Position numbers and translations under genes: made by a program | Assembly: GCA_963839475.1 (NCBI GenBank) | Contig: CAWIVH010000017.1 | Location: forward strand, 558,001 to 622,000 | From: CAWIVH01 sp963839475 | GTDB taxonomy: Bacteria; Acidobacteriota; UBA6911 | Direction of reading: 5' to 3' | DNA length: 64,000 nt | Notes under the pieces: generated by a model | Databases searched by the model: none | What the model saw: only the letters and a program-made list of their open reading frames with translations | What the model was told of the DNA's origin: nothing | Shown: positions 43,678-52,279 of the stretch, piece by piece | How the letters are laid out: each line of letters opens with the position of its first letter | How positions within the stretch are numbered: position 1 is the first letter of the stretch

Positions 43678-46600
43678 GAGCGATCTCCTTGCGGCTGTAC
43701 GGCCGTCCCGCGGGCTGCCGCGTGCTTCATTTCACGTTTTCGCATAATATAAAAAAGAACAGGCACCGTCATCCGGCTCAGGAGTAGCGAGGCCACTTCC
43801 CCGGCCATCAGCGAAATCGCAAGGCCTTGAAAGATCGGGTCGAACAGAATGACCGCAGATCCGACTACCACCGCGGCGGCCGTGAGCATCATGGGCCGAA
43901 ATCGAACCGCACCAGCGTCGACCACCGCCTGCTGGAGCGGTTCCCCCATGCTGAGCCGCAGCTCGATGAAATCAACCAGAATGATGGAATTACGCACCAC
44001 GATCCCGGCACCGGCAATAAATCCGATCATCGAGGTTGCGGTGAAAAAGGCACCCATGGCCCAATGGCCGGGGAGGATCCCAACCAGTGAAAACGGGATG
44101 GCAGCCATGATCACCAGCGGTGTCTTGAAGCTCTGGAACCACGCCACAACCAGGATGTATATCAGCACCAGTACCGCGGCGAAGGCAAGGCCAAGATCTC
44201 GGAATACCTCGTAAGTGATGTGCCACTCCCCATCCCACTTCATGGCCAGCCGGTCGCGGCTTGAGGGAAGCGTAGCAGTAAAGGTCTGTAGGAAGTATCC
44301 TTCCGGGAGCTTTTTGCTGCGGAGTTCCTCGTCAAGTTTGAGAATGGGATATACGGGGCTTTCCTCCCGCCCCGCCACATCGGCGGTAACGTAAACCACC
44401 GGCATCAAATTCTTGTGATATATATTGCCCTCCCGAATGGATTCCTCCCAGCGGCCCAGTTCCTCAAGAGGGACCTGCCTGCCGTTCTGTGAGGGAACAC
44501 GGAGCCGCGAGAGGTCGGCAATCTGAGCCCTGGATTCCTGCGGCAGCCTGATCGTCAATGGAACGTCCTCAGCTTCCTGAGGCAAATGTGCGATGCCGGC
44601 GCTCGCCCCGGCAAGGGCTATCTGCACGGTCTGCTGGATCTCGGGAATGGGAACTCCGGCCAGCGAAGCCTTGAGGCGGTCGATGTGAAATCGCATTTCC
44701 CGCTGAGGGTCTTCGACATACCAGTCAACATCGGCCACGCCGGGGGTCTTATCCCAGGCATCGCGGATCTCCCGCGCCAGTTGGATCTGGCGCCCGTATT
44801 CGGGGCCGTAGATTTCAGCGACGAGGGTCTGCAGCACCGGAGGTCCCGGCGGAACCTCGGCTACCTTAATCCGCGCCCCATGGCGCTGGGCAACCGGCAG
44901 CAGCAAATCACGTGCCCGGCGCGCGATCGCGTGACTTTGGGCTTTGCGATCTTTCTTTGACGTCAAGTTCACTTGAATATCCGCTACATTTTCACCGCGG
45001 CGCATGTAGTAATGGCGTACCAGTCCGTTGAAGTTGAACGGCGAAGCCGTTCCCACGTAGGTTTCGAAATCCGTGATTTCCGGCAATGCGGTGAGTTGAA
45101 CGGCCAGGTCCCGGGTAACGGCGGCGGTCTTTTCCAGGCTTGTGCCCTCAGGCATGTCAACTATGACCTGGAATTCGCTCTTGTTGTCGAACGGCAGCAT
45201 TTTTACGATGACCAGCTTGAAATAGAGCAGGCTCATCGAAGCCAGCAGCATAACGAGCACGAAACCCAGGAAAGCCCATTGATTTCGTGAGCGACTTAGA
45301 AGCATGCCCATGAAACGGCGGTACATGCGGGTGCCACGGTCTTCCGTTTCCCCTTCGGAGTGGTGCCCGCCGTGGCTCCCCTTCATGAAGCGCAGAGCGG
45401 CCCAAGGCGTGATCACAAAAGCCACCAGCAGAGAAAATACCATGGCCGCCGAGGCTCCGATCGGGATCGGACGCATATAGGGTCCCATGAGCCCCCGCAC
45501 CATCGCCATCGGCAAAATCGCGGCGATAACGGTGAAGGTTGCGAGGATCGTGGGGTTGCCGACCTCGTCGACCGCTTCGACGGCAATATCGATAAAACTC
45601 CGGCTGCGATTCTGGGGCATCCTCTGGTGGCGGACTATGTTCTCGATAACTACGATTGCATCGTCGACCAGGATTCCTATCGAGAAAATCAGCGCGAAAA
45701 GCGTGATCCGGTTCAGGGTATATCCGTAGAGCAGAAAGACCACAAGTGTGAGCGCGAGAGTTACAGGAATGGCAACCGCAACAACCCCCGACTCACGGAA
45801 GCCGAGAATAAGCCAGATCAGCAGGGTAACGGAAATCACGGCGATCATCATGTGCAGCAGCAGCTCGTTCGATTTCTCAGCCGCAGTTTCACCATAGTTC
45901 CGGGTGACCGTCATCTGCAGTCCTGAAGGAAAGTACCGCTCTTTGAACGCTTCCGCACGCTTTTCCGCCTCTTCGGCCAGGACAACGGCATTCTTACCCT
46001 TCCGCTTCGCCAGCGAAATGGTCACAGCCGGAATGAGGTTCCTGGCATCGCCTTTGATCATCGTTTCGCCGGCTGCATCGCCGGTTGCAGGCACCAGCGG
46101 TCCATGGACCGTGGCTTCGAGGGGGATGCGCTTTTTGGCCGCAGCCGGGCCGGGTGAGAAGAAAACATAATCCTTCGGGATTTCGGGGCCGTCGGTAATG
46201 CGGCCCACGTCGCGGAGATAAACGGGCGTGTTTCCGGATACTCCCACAACGAGACTGCCAAGGTCATCGGCCGAACGGATGAATCCGTCGAGCCTTACCA
46301 GGATCGATTCATTACCGTGGGTAATCGAGCCGGCATCGGCTTCGGAATTGCTGCCCTGGAGCACCTGCCGAATCCGCGAAGGGCTTAGGTTGTAAGAGGC
46401 CAGGCGGGCGGCATCCAATTCGATGCGCAGTTCCCGCCTCTGCCCGCCGATGATCTCCGTCGCCGAAATGTCCGGGATGGTCTGCAGTTCCTTCCTCAGC
46501 TCGGCAGCCACGCGGCGAATCTGATAGCCGTCCAGACCCGTGCTCCAGAGCGTCAATGCCAGGAATGGGACATCGTCAATGGATCGGGGCTTGATCAACG

Positions 46601-46994
46601 GGGGGGAGGCACCAGGCGGAATTAGATCGAAGTTGGCGAACATTTTCTGGTTGAGCCGCACGATGCTTTTTTCTTCATCCTCGCCGACATAAAATCGGAC
46701 GATGGTCATATTGCCGCCGGGACTGGCGGTGCTGTAGATGTATTCCACGCCTGGAATCTGCCAGAGCAGCTGCTCCATCGGCCGGGTTATGCGGTTTTCC
46801 ACCTCCTGGGCGGAAGCGCCCGGCATCGCCACGAAAATGTCGATCATCGGTACGATGATCTGAGGCTCTTCTTCGCGGGGGAGGAGGAGCACGGCAGCGA
46901 CCCCCATGGCTATGGAAGCAATCAGGATCAGCGGTGTGAGCTTGGACTTAATGAATGCGTGTGCGAGTCTGCCTGCGATTTGAGGTTTGCTCAT
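43674..46994 (-). CDS. RND-family efflux pump permease
   Basis: 1106 residues with the RND layout: one N-terminal helix (LILIASIAMGVAAVLLL), a large periplasmic loop with EVENRITRPMEQLLWQIPGV, a bundle of helices carrying the proton-relay Asp pair in IGILVDDAIVVIENI, a second periplasmic loop and a second bundle (VIMAAIPFSLVGILPGHWA; IGFIAGAGIVVRNSIILVDF). A His-rich cytoplasmic stretch (MKGSHGGHHSEGETED) in the middle is unusual. It belongs to the group often called acriflavin-type but is distinct from AcrB. It overlaps the adaptor gene (ATGA) upstream and UspA downstream. Substrate unknown; the ArsR operon context suggests metals, metalloids or reactive sulfur. Confidence 0.9.
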   Translation of the reverse strand: MSKPQIAGRLAHAFIKSKLTPLILIASIAMGVAAVLLLPREEEPQIIVPMIDIFVAMPGASAQEVENRITRPMEQLLWQIPGVEYIYSTASPGGNMTIVRFYVGEDEEKSIVRLNQKMFANFDLIPPGASPPLIKPRSIDDVPFLALTLWSTGLDGYQIRRVAAELRKELQTIPDISATEIIGGQRRELRIELDAARLASYNLSPSRIRQVLQGSNSEADAGSITHGNESILVRLDGFIRSADDLGSLVVGVSGNTPVYLRDVGRITDGPEIPKDYVFFSPGPAAAKKRIPLEATVHGPLVPATGDAAGETMIKGDARNLIPAVTISLAKRKGKNAVVLAEEAEKRAEAFKERYFPSGLQMTVTRNYGETAAEKSNELLLHMMIAVISVTLLIWLILGFRESGVVAVAIPVTLALTLVVFLLYGYTLNRITLFALIFSIGILVDDAIVVIENIVRHQRMPQNRSRSFIDIAVEAVDEVGNPTILATFTVIAAILPMAMVRGLMGPYMRPIPIGASAAMVFSLLVAFVITPWAALRFMKGSHGGHHSEGETEDRGTRMYRRFMGMLLSRSRNQWAFLGFVLVMLLASMSLLYFKLVIVKMLPFDNKSEFQVIVDMPEGTSLEKTAAVTRDLAVQLTALPEITDFETYVGTASPFNFNGLVRHYYMRRGENVADIQVNLTSKKDRKAQSHAIARRARDLLLPVAQRHGARIKVAEVPPGPPVLQTLVAEIYGPEYGRQIQLAREIRDAWDKTPGVADVDWYVEDPQREMRFHIDRLKASLAGVPIPEIQQTVQIALAGASAGIAHLPQEAEDVPLTIRLPQESRAQIADLSRLRVPSQNGRQVPLEELGRWEESIREGNIYHKNLMPVVYVTADVAGREESPVYPILKLDEELRSKKLPEGYFLQTFTATLPSSRDRLAMKWDGEWHITYEVFRDLGLAFAAVLVLIYILVVAWFQSFKTPLVIMAAIPFSLVGILPGHWAMGAFFTATSMIGFIAGAGIVVRNSIILVDFIELRLSMGEPLQQAVVDAGAVRFRPMMLTAAAVVVGSAVILFDPIFQGLAISLMAGEVASLLLSRMTVPVLFYIMRKREMKHAAARGTAVQPQGDRS

Positions 46995-48187
46995 GACCGG
47001 ACCTCCAGCAAACTCCCGTCGGCCAGCTCTTCAGCCACCGGACTTACAATCTTCTCGCCCGCCTCAACACCACTGATCAGCTCGGTCTTCTCCGCGTCGT
47101 AAGGAACGGCTTTTACCAAACGGAACCGGGCTTTGGCTCCGGCATCAACGACAAAGAGGCCCGTTAGCTGCCCGGTTATACGCAGGGCTTTCGAGGGGAT
47201 GAGGAGTGCGTTACGTGTGCCCGCCGGCACCAAGACCCGGGCATAACTGCCGGTCGGGACCGCGGTTCCGGAAGGAAGATCGACCTTGAATTGCACCGTG
47301 TGGCTGCCCGGATTGGACAGGGGAATAATCTCGGATATCCTTCCCGGCGTCGCCGAGGTACCGTCCGAGATGCGCACCTGGACTTCAAGCCCGGTTTTGA
47401 TGAGCCCCAGCTGGGCAGTCGGCAACTCCGCTAGCACCTGCGGTGCGGCGACTGTTTCCAGCACCAGCAGGGGGCTGCCGGGGAAAATGGCGGAACCGGG
47501 ATCAACGGCCCTTTCCACAACCCTGCCGGCTGCCGGCGCCTTGATCGACGAGTAGCCCACCAGTACATCCGCGCGTCGCGACTGGGCACCGGCCTGGGTG
47601 ACTTTGGCCTGCACCTGCCTCACGCGGTCTTGGGCTGCCGACAGCATGGACTCTTTCGCCGCCAGATCGGCTGCAGCTCCATCGCGTCGGGCCCGCGCCT
47701 CATCTAATTCCTGCGGCGAGACGGACTTTTCATCATACAGCTTCTGAAAACGTTGGAAGGTGGTGTCCGCCAGAGCATAGGCCGACTTGGCTGCGTTGCG
47801 CATTTCGGCCGTCATCCGTGCAGCCTTGCCGGCCTCGTCGAGTGCGGCCTGGGCCTCCTCAATGGCTCCCCCGGCCATATCCTTCTGGCTTTGAGCGTCT
47901 CGGCTGTCCAGTACCGCAAGGGTCTGACCGGCGGCGACTGAATCTCCGGCTTTGACGTTCACAGTCTGGACGAAGCCGTTGACTTGAGCCGACAGCGTGA
48001 TGCGATTGCGCGCCTGAACCGATCCCGGAGCCTCAACCCATGAGGCGACCGGTTGGTATTGGGCGACTATGGTTTGGACCGGGGTCGCCCGTTGCGCCGG
48101 AGCGACGGGCTTGGAAGTTTCGCCACAGGCCGTAAACAGAAGGCTGCTGAAAGCAAACAATGAAAATGCCGAACGTATATTGGACAT
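46991..48187 (-). CDS. RND pump periplasmic adaptor (HlyD/membrane fusion family)
   Basis: 398 residues. Probable lipoprotein: MSNIRSAFSLFAFSSLLFTACG places Cys after a hydrophobic stretch (lipobox F-T-A-C). Lipoyl half-motifs (GFVQTVNVKAGDSVAAGQTL and SIKAPAAGRVVERAVDPGSA) flank a long alpha-helical hairpin with many Ala and Gln residues (about 95-215), followed by beta-barrel and membrane-proximal domains. It links the inner-membrane pump to the TolC-like protein. The start lies 11 bases after the TolC stop, and its end overlaps the pump start. Confidence 0.9.
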   Translation of the reverse strand: MSNIRSAFSLFAFSSLLFTACGETSKPVAPAQRATPVQTIVAQYQPVASWVEAPGSVQARNRITLSAQVNGFVQTVNVKAGDSVAAGQTLAVLDSRDAQSQKDMAGGAIEEAQAALDEAGKAARMTAEMRNAAKSAYALADTTFQRFQKLYDEKSVSPQELDEARARRDGAAADLAAKESMLSAAQDRVRQVQAKVTQAGAQSRRADVLVGYSSIKAPAAGRVVERAVDPGSAIFPGSPLLVLETVAAPQVLAELPTAQLGLIKTGLEVQVRISDGTSATPGRISEIIPLSNPGSHTVQFKVDLPSGTAVPTGSYARVLVPAGTRNALLIPSKALRITGQLTGLFVVDAGAKARFRLVKAVPYDAEKTELISGVEAGEKIVSPVAEELADGSLLEVRS

Positions 48188-48198
48188 GGCAGGTATAC

Positions 48199-49566
48199 CT
48201 ATGGATTCATAACGGTGGATGTCGGGCTCAAGGTTCCGGCTGCATATTCAATCCGGGCGAAACTGAGCCTCTGCCTGTAAACGGCTTCAGAGAGCATGGC
48301 GCGCGCCGCTGCCCGCTGGCTCTCGGCTGAGAGCACATCGGTCATGGTGGCTAGGCCGGCATCGTAGCGGTTCTTCAGGATTCGGAGGCCTTCCTCACTC
48401 TGCGCCTCCGCTGCCCGGGCAGCGTCTACCTGCTGCTCGACCGACCGGAATTGGATCAGGGCATTGTGGATCTCCAGCGACATGCCCGACTCCATCGCGG
48501 CCAATTGGCGTTTTTTGGCCTCCAGCCTCTGGCGGGCGGCCTGGGTTCGAGCCGCGTCTGCCCCGCCGGCAAAAACATTCCATCGCAGGCTCAATCCGGC
48601 GAGCCAGTTGTTGCCGCCATAGCTGCTGAGCGAGGGATTATCCATCTCCCACGAGGCATAGGCGCCGATCGAGGGCAGGAACTCGGATTGGCGCGAACGC
48701 AGTTCGAGCTCCGCCTGGCGGATTTCCGCCGCCAGGCGCTGGTAGTCGGGACGGCGATTGCGCTGCTCGGCTTTGAGCGCCTCTTCCGTGGGTACGGTCA
48801 TTGCCGTCGGCTTGAGAGACGAGGTCTCCCCCAAAGGGCTGGTTTCGGGCAACCCCATCAACTGGTTCAGGCGGGATCGGGCCATTTCCAGCTGTCCACG
48901 GTATTCGATTTCACGTTGCCGAGCCGCCGCCAGGTAGACTTGTCCGCGCAACAGGTCAGCCTCGATCGCCATGCCCGCGCCGACTCTCGCCTGCGCCTGT
49001 TTCACGATCGATTCACCGGTTTCGAGCGAGACGCGTGCGGCGTTCCAGGCCTCCCGCGCCAGAGAAACCGAGAGATAGGCGTCGAGCGTCGACAACAAAA
49101 CCTGCCGGACATGCTCATCATGCCCGCGGTCAGCTAACTCAATCCCCAACTCCGCCCCTTCGACTCGTTGCCGGCTGCGACCAAAATCCCAAAGCACACC
49201 CTGGGCCGTAAATCGGGTCTGAAGGTTGTCGATCGGGTCGGGCTGGTTGAGCGAAGGCAGCGAGAAATTGCCGGCGGTAAAGCGGCGCTGCGTCAGAAGT
49301 GTTCCGAACACATATACCGGATTGTTTCCCCCGGTATAGGATTGTTCGAAATCCACGCGCGGCAGGTAGGTCGCCCGGCTCGCCTTCGCCTCCAGGCGGG
49401 CCGATTCCCGCATGGGAGCGTCTACGGCCAGTTCCGGGTTATGCTCCAGCGCCCGGGTCAGAGCCTGGGCGAGGGTGAGCGGTTCGTCGGACAATGCGGC
49501 CGCAACCGCCGGCCCGGCCGCCTGGACCAGAAGAATCAGTGCAATCAGGTATCGCGAGGTTCTCAT
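48199..49566 (-). CDS. TolC-family outer-membrane efflux protein
   Basis: 455 residues from ATG 49566, preceded by AGGGGA; a GTG at 49596 overlapping the regulator end is less likely. Signal peptide MRTSRYLIALILLVQAAGPA. Two repeats of the TolC/OEP fold: LTLAQALTRALEHNPELAVD at the start of the first, and QAELELRSRQSEFLPSIGAY and SLRWNVFAGG in the second, ending in ALIQFRSVEQQVDAARAAEA and NRYDAGLATMTDVL. It forms the trimeric outer-membrane duct of the tripartite pump. Gene order regulator-OEP-adaptor-pump is compact. Confidence 0.9.
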   Translation of the reverse strand: MRTSRYLIALILLVQAAGPAVAAALSDEPLTLAQALTRALEHNPELAVDAPMRESARLEAKASRATYLPRVDFEQSYTGGNNPVYVFGTLLTQRRFTAGNFSLPSLNQPDPIDNLQTRFTAQGVLWDFGRSRQRVEGAELGIELADRGHDEHVRQVLLSTLDAYLSVSLAREAWNAARVSLETGESIVKQAQARVGAGMAIEADLLRGQVYLAAARQREIEYRGQLEMARSRLNQLMGLPETSPLGETSSLKPTAMTVPTEEALKAEQRNRRPDYQRLAAEIRQAELELRSRQSEFLPSIGAYASWEMDNPSLSSYGGNNWLAGLSLRWNVFAGGADAARTQAARQRLEAKKRQLAAMESGMSLEIHNALIQFRSVEQQVDAARAAEAQSEEGLRILKNRYDAGLATMTDVLSAESQRAAARAMLSEAVYRQRLSFARIEYAAGTLSPTSTVMNP

Positions 49567-49592
49567 ACGTTCCCCTGCATGGTGATGACGCT

Positions 49593-49955
49593 TCACTTGG
49601 TTTTGCTTCGTCGCGGCGCCCCGATGGCGCTGGCTACAAGCTCCGCCTGTTTCAGGCGGAGGTAGAGGACCGACCGCATGATGCCGCAGGCTTCGTGGAT
49701 CTCGGGATGGCTGAGCCAGTAGAAAACCTGGCGCCCGTCGCGGCGCTGACCGACCACGCCGGCCTGGATCAGCTGGGTCATATGCTTGGACAGGTTGGCC
49801 TTGGAGGTCTCCAGCGCCGCCAGCAGCGCCGTGGCGCCCATTTCCCCCTGACTCAGGTGCTCAACGATCTCCAGGCGGACCGGGTGCGCAACCGCCTTGC
49901 AGATTTCACACTGCATGGCGAAAATCTTGCGGAGCATATGCTTGTCTTTGGTCAT
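49593..49955 (-). CDS. ArsR-family transcriptional regulator of the efflux operon
   Basis: 120 residues from ATG 49955, which follows GAGGAACGG; an upstream in-frame start would read through the promoter and operator. Winged HTH (about 25-85): AVAHPVRLEIVEHL, GATALLAALETSKANLSKHM, LIQAGVVGQRRDGRQVFYWL. Cysteines C16 and C19 (CEIC) and one in HEACGIMRS could bind a metal or thiol/persulfide, but they do not form the classical ELCVCDL site. It is the first gene of the operon, whose other members are TolC, adaptor, RND pump, UspA, DUF2892 and OsmC, so it likely represses all of them. Inducer unknown. Confidence 0.87.
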   Translation of the reverse strand: MTKDKHMLRKIFAMQCEICKAVAHPVRLEIVEHLSQGEMGATALLAALETSKANLSKHMTQLIQAGVVGQRRDGRQVFYWLSHPEIHEACGIMRSVLYLRLKQAELVASAIGAPRRSKTK

Positions 49956-49984
49956 GGTCCGTTCCTCAGTTAATAGATTTCTTT

Positions 49985-50031
49985 GTTTCCATATTTTGAA
50001 ACTATTATACAATCGAACGGAACGGTGTCAA
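49985..50031 (-). promoter_or_regulatory. Consensus sigma-70 promoter with overlapping ArsR operator-like palindrome
   Basis: On the minus strand TTGACA (50031-50026), a 16-base spacer and TATAAT (50009-50004) are perfect consensus boxes. Directly downstream, GTTTCAAAATATGGAAAC (50002-49985) is an imperfect palindrome sitting at the transcription start, where a repressor would block initiation. It is 30 bases upstream of the ArsR start codon, so autoregulation of the whole operon is likely. Confidence 0.82.
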
Positions 50032-50062
50032 CCGGATTTTTTTGCCAGCTGAAAAATATTGG

Positions 50063-50160
50063 AATGCAAACGCAGAAGCGCAGAGGGCGCCAAAGGCCGC
50101 AGAGAAATACGAATCCCGATCTCTGCGATGCCTTTCGGCCTCTGCACCTCTTCGTTTACA
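50063..50160. repeat. Intergenic inverted repeat rich in CGCAGAG
   Basis: A left arm with CGCAGAAGCGCAGAGG and a right arm with CTCTGCGAT...GGCCTCTGCACC form an imperfect palindrome in the gap between the ArsR and DUF2202 genes. Similar CGCAGAG-type intergenic repeats occur in many bacterial genomes as dispersed elements. No ORF here is credible. Confidence 0.45.
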
Positions 50161-50193
50161 GCGAAAACGAGGCAGGCGCGCGATCTGCCGAAC

Positions 50194-51015
50194 CTACAGC
50201 CGGGGCCGCCCCATGCCGGCACCCGGGGTTGGGGCCGTGGCTCCCCCGGCCTGACAGGAGCCGTTGCGCCGGCCCAGGCCGCGGCCGCTGCCGGTCCCGT
50301 CACATGCGGCGCCGTTGCAGCCGGAACCCGTGCAGCCCGATCCGTTGCATCCGCTCCCCCTACCGTTCTGGGGGGCCAGGATTTCGGCCAGGAGCGAGGA
50401 AGAGATGTACTGGTTTTTATAAGTCACACCCAGAGCCGAAAGCTGACGGGTATAGGCGCGGAGGTGATTCCGCGAAGCTCTTTCCAGGTTGGCGTAGACC
50501 GTCTTGAAATCGACGTTGTCCGTACCCAGCTGTGCCTCCTGTAAATCGCGAATGTCGAGGTCTTCGATGATGGCCCCCACGTTCCATGCCGCCTGAAGAG
50601 AGCTTTCGCCTTGGGCAGCAAGATCCGCATAAAGCGATTTCAGCCGCCCGTCCTTGAAGGCACCCAACTCCATGCTGACCAGCGGATCGGGCAGATTGTA
50701 GCGATCAAGCAATGCCTTGAGGGCATCCATGTGCCTTAATTCCGCCTGGGTGATGTTCCCGAACGCCTGCGCCCCCCACTTGGCATAGAGCTTGACATAA
50801 ACATCATGGGCAAGCTTCTCCTCTTCGCGCATGTAAGTCAGCGCCTCAGCTTCTAGCTCATCAACCTTCTGCAGAGGCAGCGAGCCGAGCTGGGTCAAGC
50901 ACGCCGCGCCGCTTCCGGCCCCATTCATGCCCCATCCCTGTCCCCGCTGCGCCCAGACTTGTACCGCCATGACCACCAATACGATACTCAGAATTGCCAA
51001 CTTCAACCGTGTCAT
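50194..51015 (-). CDS. Secreted DUF2202 ferritin-like protein with Cys-Gly tail
   Basis: 273 residues. Signal peptide MTRLKLAILSIVLVVMAVQVWA; a DUF2202 domain (about 50-215) with the ferritin-like E-x2-H motifs in REEEKLAHDVYVKLY and QAELRHMDALKALLD, plus later helices (SLQAAWNVGAIIEDLDI; ASRNHLRAYTRQL). The domain is a four-helix bundle that may bind two metals. The C-terminus is unusual: G-x-G-C-N-G-S-G-C-T repeats (CNGSGCTGSGCNGAACDG) with five or six Cys followed by a Gly/Pro/Arg tail. AAGGAG precedes the ATG. It stands alone; possible roles are metal binding or oxidative stress. Confidence 0.8.
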   Translation of the reverse strand: MTRLKLAILSIVLVVMAVQVWAQRGQGWGMNGAGSGAACLTQLGSLPLQKVDELEAEALTYMREEEKLAHDVYVKLYAKWGAQAFGNITQAELRHMDALKALLDRYNLPDPLVSMELGAFKDGRLKSLYADLAAQGESSLQAAWNVGAIIEDLDIRDLQEAQLGTDNVDFKTVYANLERASRNHLRAYTRQLSALGVTYKNQYISSSLLAEILAPQNGRGSGCNGSGCTGSGCNGAACDGTGSGRGLGRRNGSCQAGGATAPTPGAGMGRPRL

Positions 51016-51195
51016 CGGACTACTCCTTGATATTCAATCATGAAACTCAAATTGGGTTGTTGCTCAACCGACACCAGGAAGTAATGCAAAGAGGGATCCA
51101 GAAGTGATCCCGTTTATGGAATTTTGCATCTTGTTATTTTTCTATCGTTTACAAATGGATGAGGAACATTTGCGACGGCAGCAAGGCGGATGGGG

Positions 51196-51209
51196 TGCAA
51201 GATTTGCAC
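51196..51209 (-). promoter_or_regulatory. TGCAAGATTTGCAC site upstream of DUF2202 gene
   Basis: Matches the TGCAA-N4-TGCAY pattern found at 38732 and 38764 and again at 55878. It lies about 180 bases before the DUF2202 start, within a gap that also holds a GGGATC-N7-GATCCC hairpin near 51094-51112 and other TGCAAA half-sites. Confidence 0.4.
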
Positions 51210-51282
51210 ATGAAGCGCAATACTTGCTTTGGGAATCATAGCACCCTGTTCATCAATACCGTGATGTTTGAGGAGGGGTCTG

Positions 51283-51590
51283 CGAGGCAAGGTCAAGAAG
51301 CGAAGAGCGGGCGAAGAATTCATCGCGGTGCTTCAGGAAGCTGAGGCCGGGCAAGCATGGACGCTCGCCGAAAAAATGAGAGAAGCGGTTGAAGTCCTGA
51401 ATATCGCCCACTCCAATTCCTTGACCGCCAGGCATGTCACCATCAGCCTCGAAATGGCAGCCGTTGTCCCGGACCCGGGGTTCAGGCCGACAAGCCTCCT
51501 TGCCGCCGCAGTTCACGCAATATGCCTCGCAAAGAAAGGCGGAAGAAAGCGCGCCGTATCGGCCAGAGAGGGGGAGCCAGTGCCTGTGGC
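51283..51590 (+). pseudogene. C-terminal remnant of a GGDEF diguanylate cyclase
   Basis: The plus-strand frame encodes AGEEFIAVLQEAEAGQAWTL, AEKMREAVEVLNIAHSNSL, TARHVTISLEMAAVVPDPGF and LLAAAVHAICLAKKGGRKRA. This matches the second half of a GGDEF domain, with the signature itself changed from GGEEF to AGEEF, the usual SIGVA strand changed to ISLEMA, and D-x-A-L-Y-x-A-K degraded. Nothing before the signature is recognisable and there is no plausible start, so the gene is a decayed remnant. It ends just before the oppositely oriented phosphatase gene. Confidence 0.7.
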
Positions 51591-51602
51591 TGAAGCCGGA
51601 TC

Positions 51603-52118
51603 TCAAGGGGTGAACCGTATCCTCGACAGAATACCTGTCCCGGGCAGAATTATGAAAAGGTTGTCAAACTCATCCTCCCCCAAGGTCAGATCGGGACCGC
51701 CCAATGCCTTCAGAATCCCCGGCACGGTGTTTGAATGTCCAACGATCAAGACAATTTTTTCCGAGTATTCTTTTTGCATCTCCTGGATAAGAACCGCGTT
51801 ATCGCGGGAGGAGTAGCGGTGGATGGTGAGCCCGAGCTTTTTGGCGAGCGAGGCCGCCGTCTGCCCGGTGCGCTGAAATTCCGTGGCATAAATCGCCTTG
51901 ATCCCCGCCTCGGCTAACATTGCGGACAACTTTTCGGCCCTGGCAAATCCCGCCGGCGAAAGCGGCGGATCGGTCTGTTTTTGCATGGCTGCCGCCCCTC
52001 CATCCGCTCTTTCGGCATGTCGTACCACAAAAACAAGTTTCTGTGCAGCAGCCGGTGACGGCATGGTCATGAGCATCAGGACCGCAACACCGGCCGCAAG
52101 GATAGGTTTGCTTATCAT
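51603..52118 (-). CDS. Secreted histidine phosphatase (SixA/phosphoglycerate-mutase family)
   Basis: 171 residues from ATG 52118, which follows GGAGAGGAG; earlier in-frame starts lack a site. Signal peptide MISKPILAAGVAVLMLMTMP. Branch-1 histidine phosphatase features: the catalytic RH in VFVVRHAERAD, LSPAGFARAEKLSAML, ATEFQRTGQTA (second Arg) and the proton-donor/phosphate His in LIVGHSNTVPGIL. The export signal means it acts in the periplasm, unlike SixA, so its substrate is probably a phosphorylated metabolite; this is unknown. Confidence 0.88.
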   Translation of the reverse strand: MISKPILAAGVAVLMLMTMPSPAAAQKLVFVVRHAERADGGAAAMQKQTDPPLSPAGFARAEKLSAMLAEAGIKAIYATEFQRTGQTAASLAKKLGLTIHRYSSRDNAVLIQEMQKEYSEKIVLIVGHSNTVPGILKALGGPDLTLGEDEFDNLFIILPGTGILSRIRFTP

Positions 52119-52279
52119 CGTAATTCTCCTCTCCGTTCGCCTCCACAGCATGACCCGTTATTATAGGGCAATTCCTAATCCCTAAGTCTTTTCCCCTTCA
52201 AATGAAAGCAATTCTGCCCATTCACAGGCCATCCATATATACTGGAGACAGCAACCTGAATTTGTTCTGGAGGGTTTCT

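Noticed and set aside
51253..51606. 117-codon minus-strand ORF
   Set aside because: It is antisense to the GGDEF remnant, which explains the coding-like composition.
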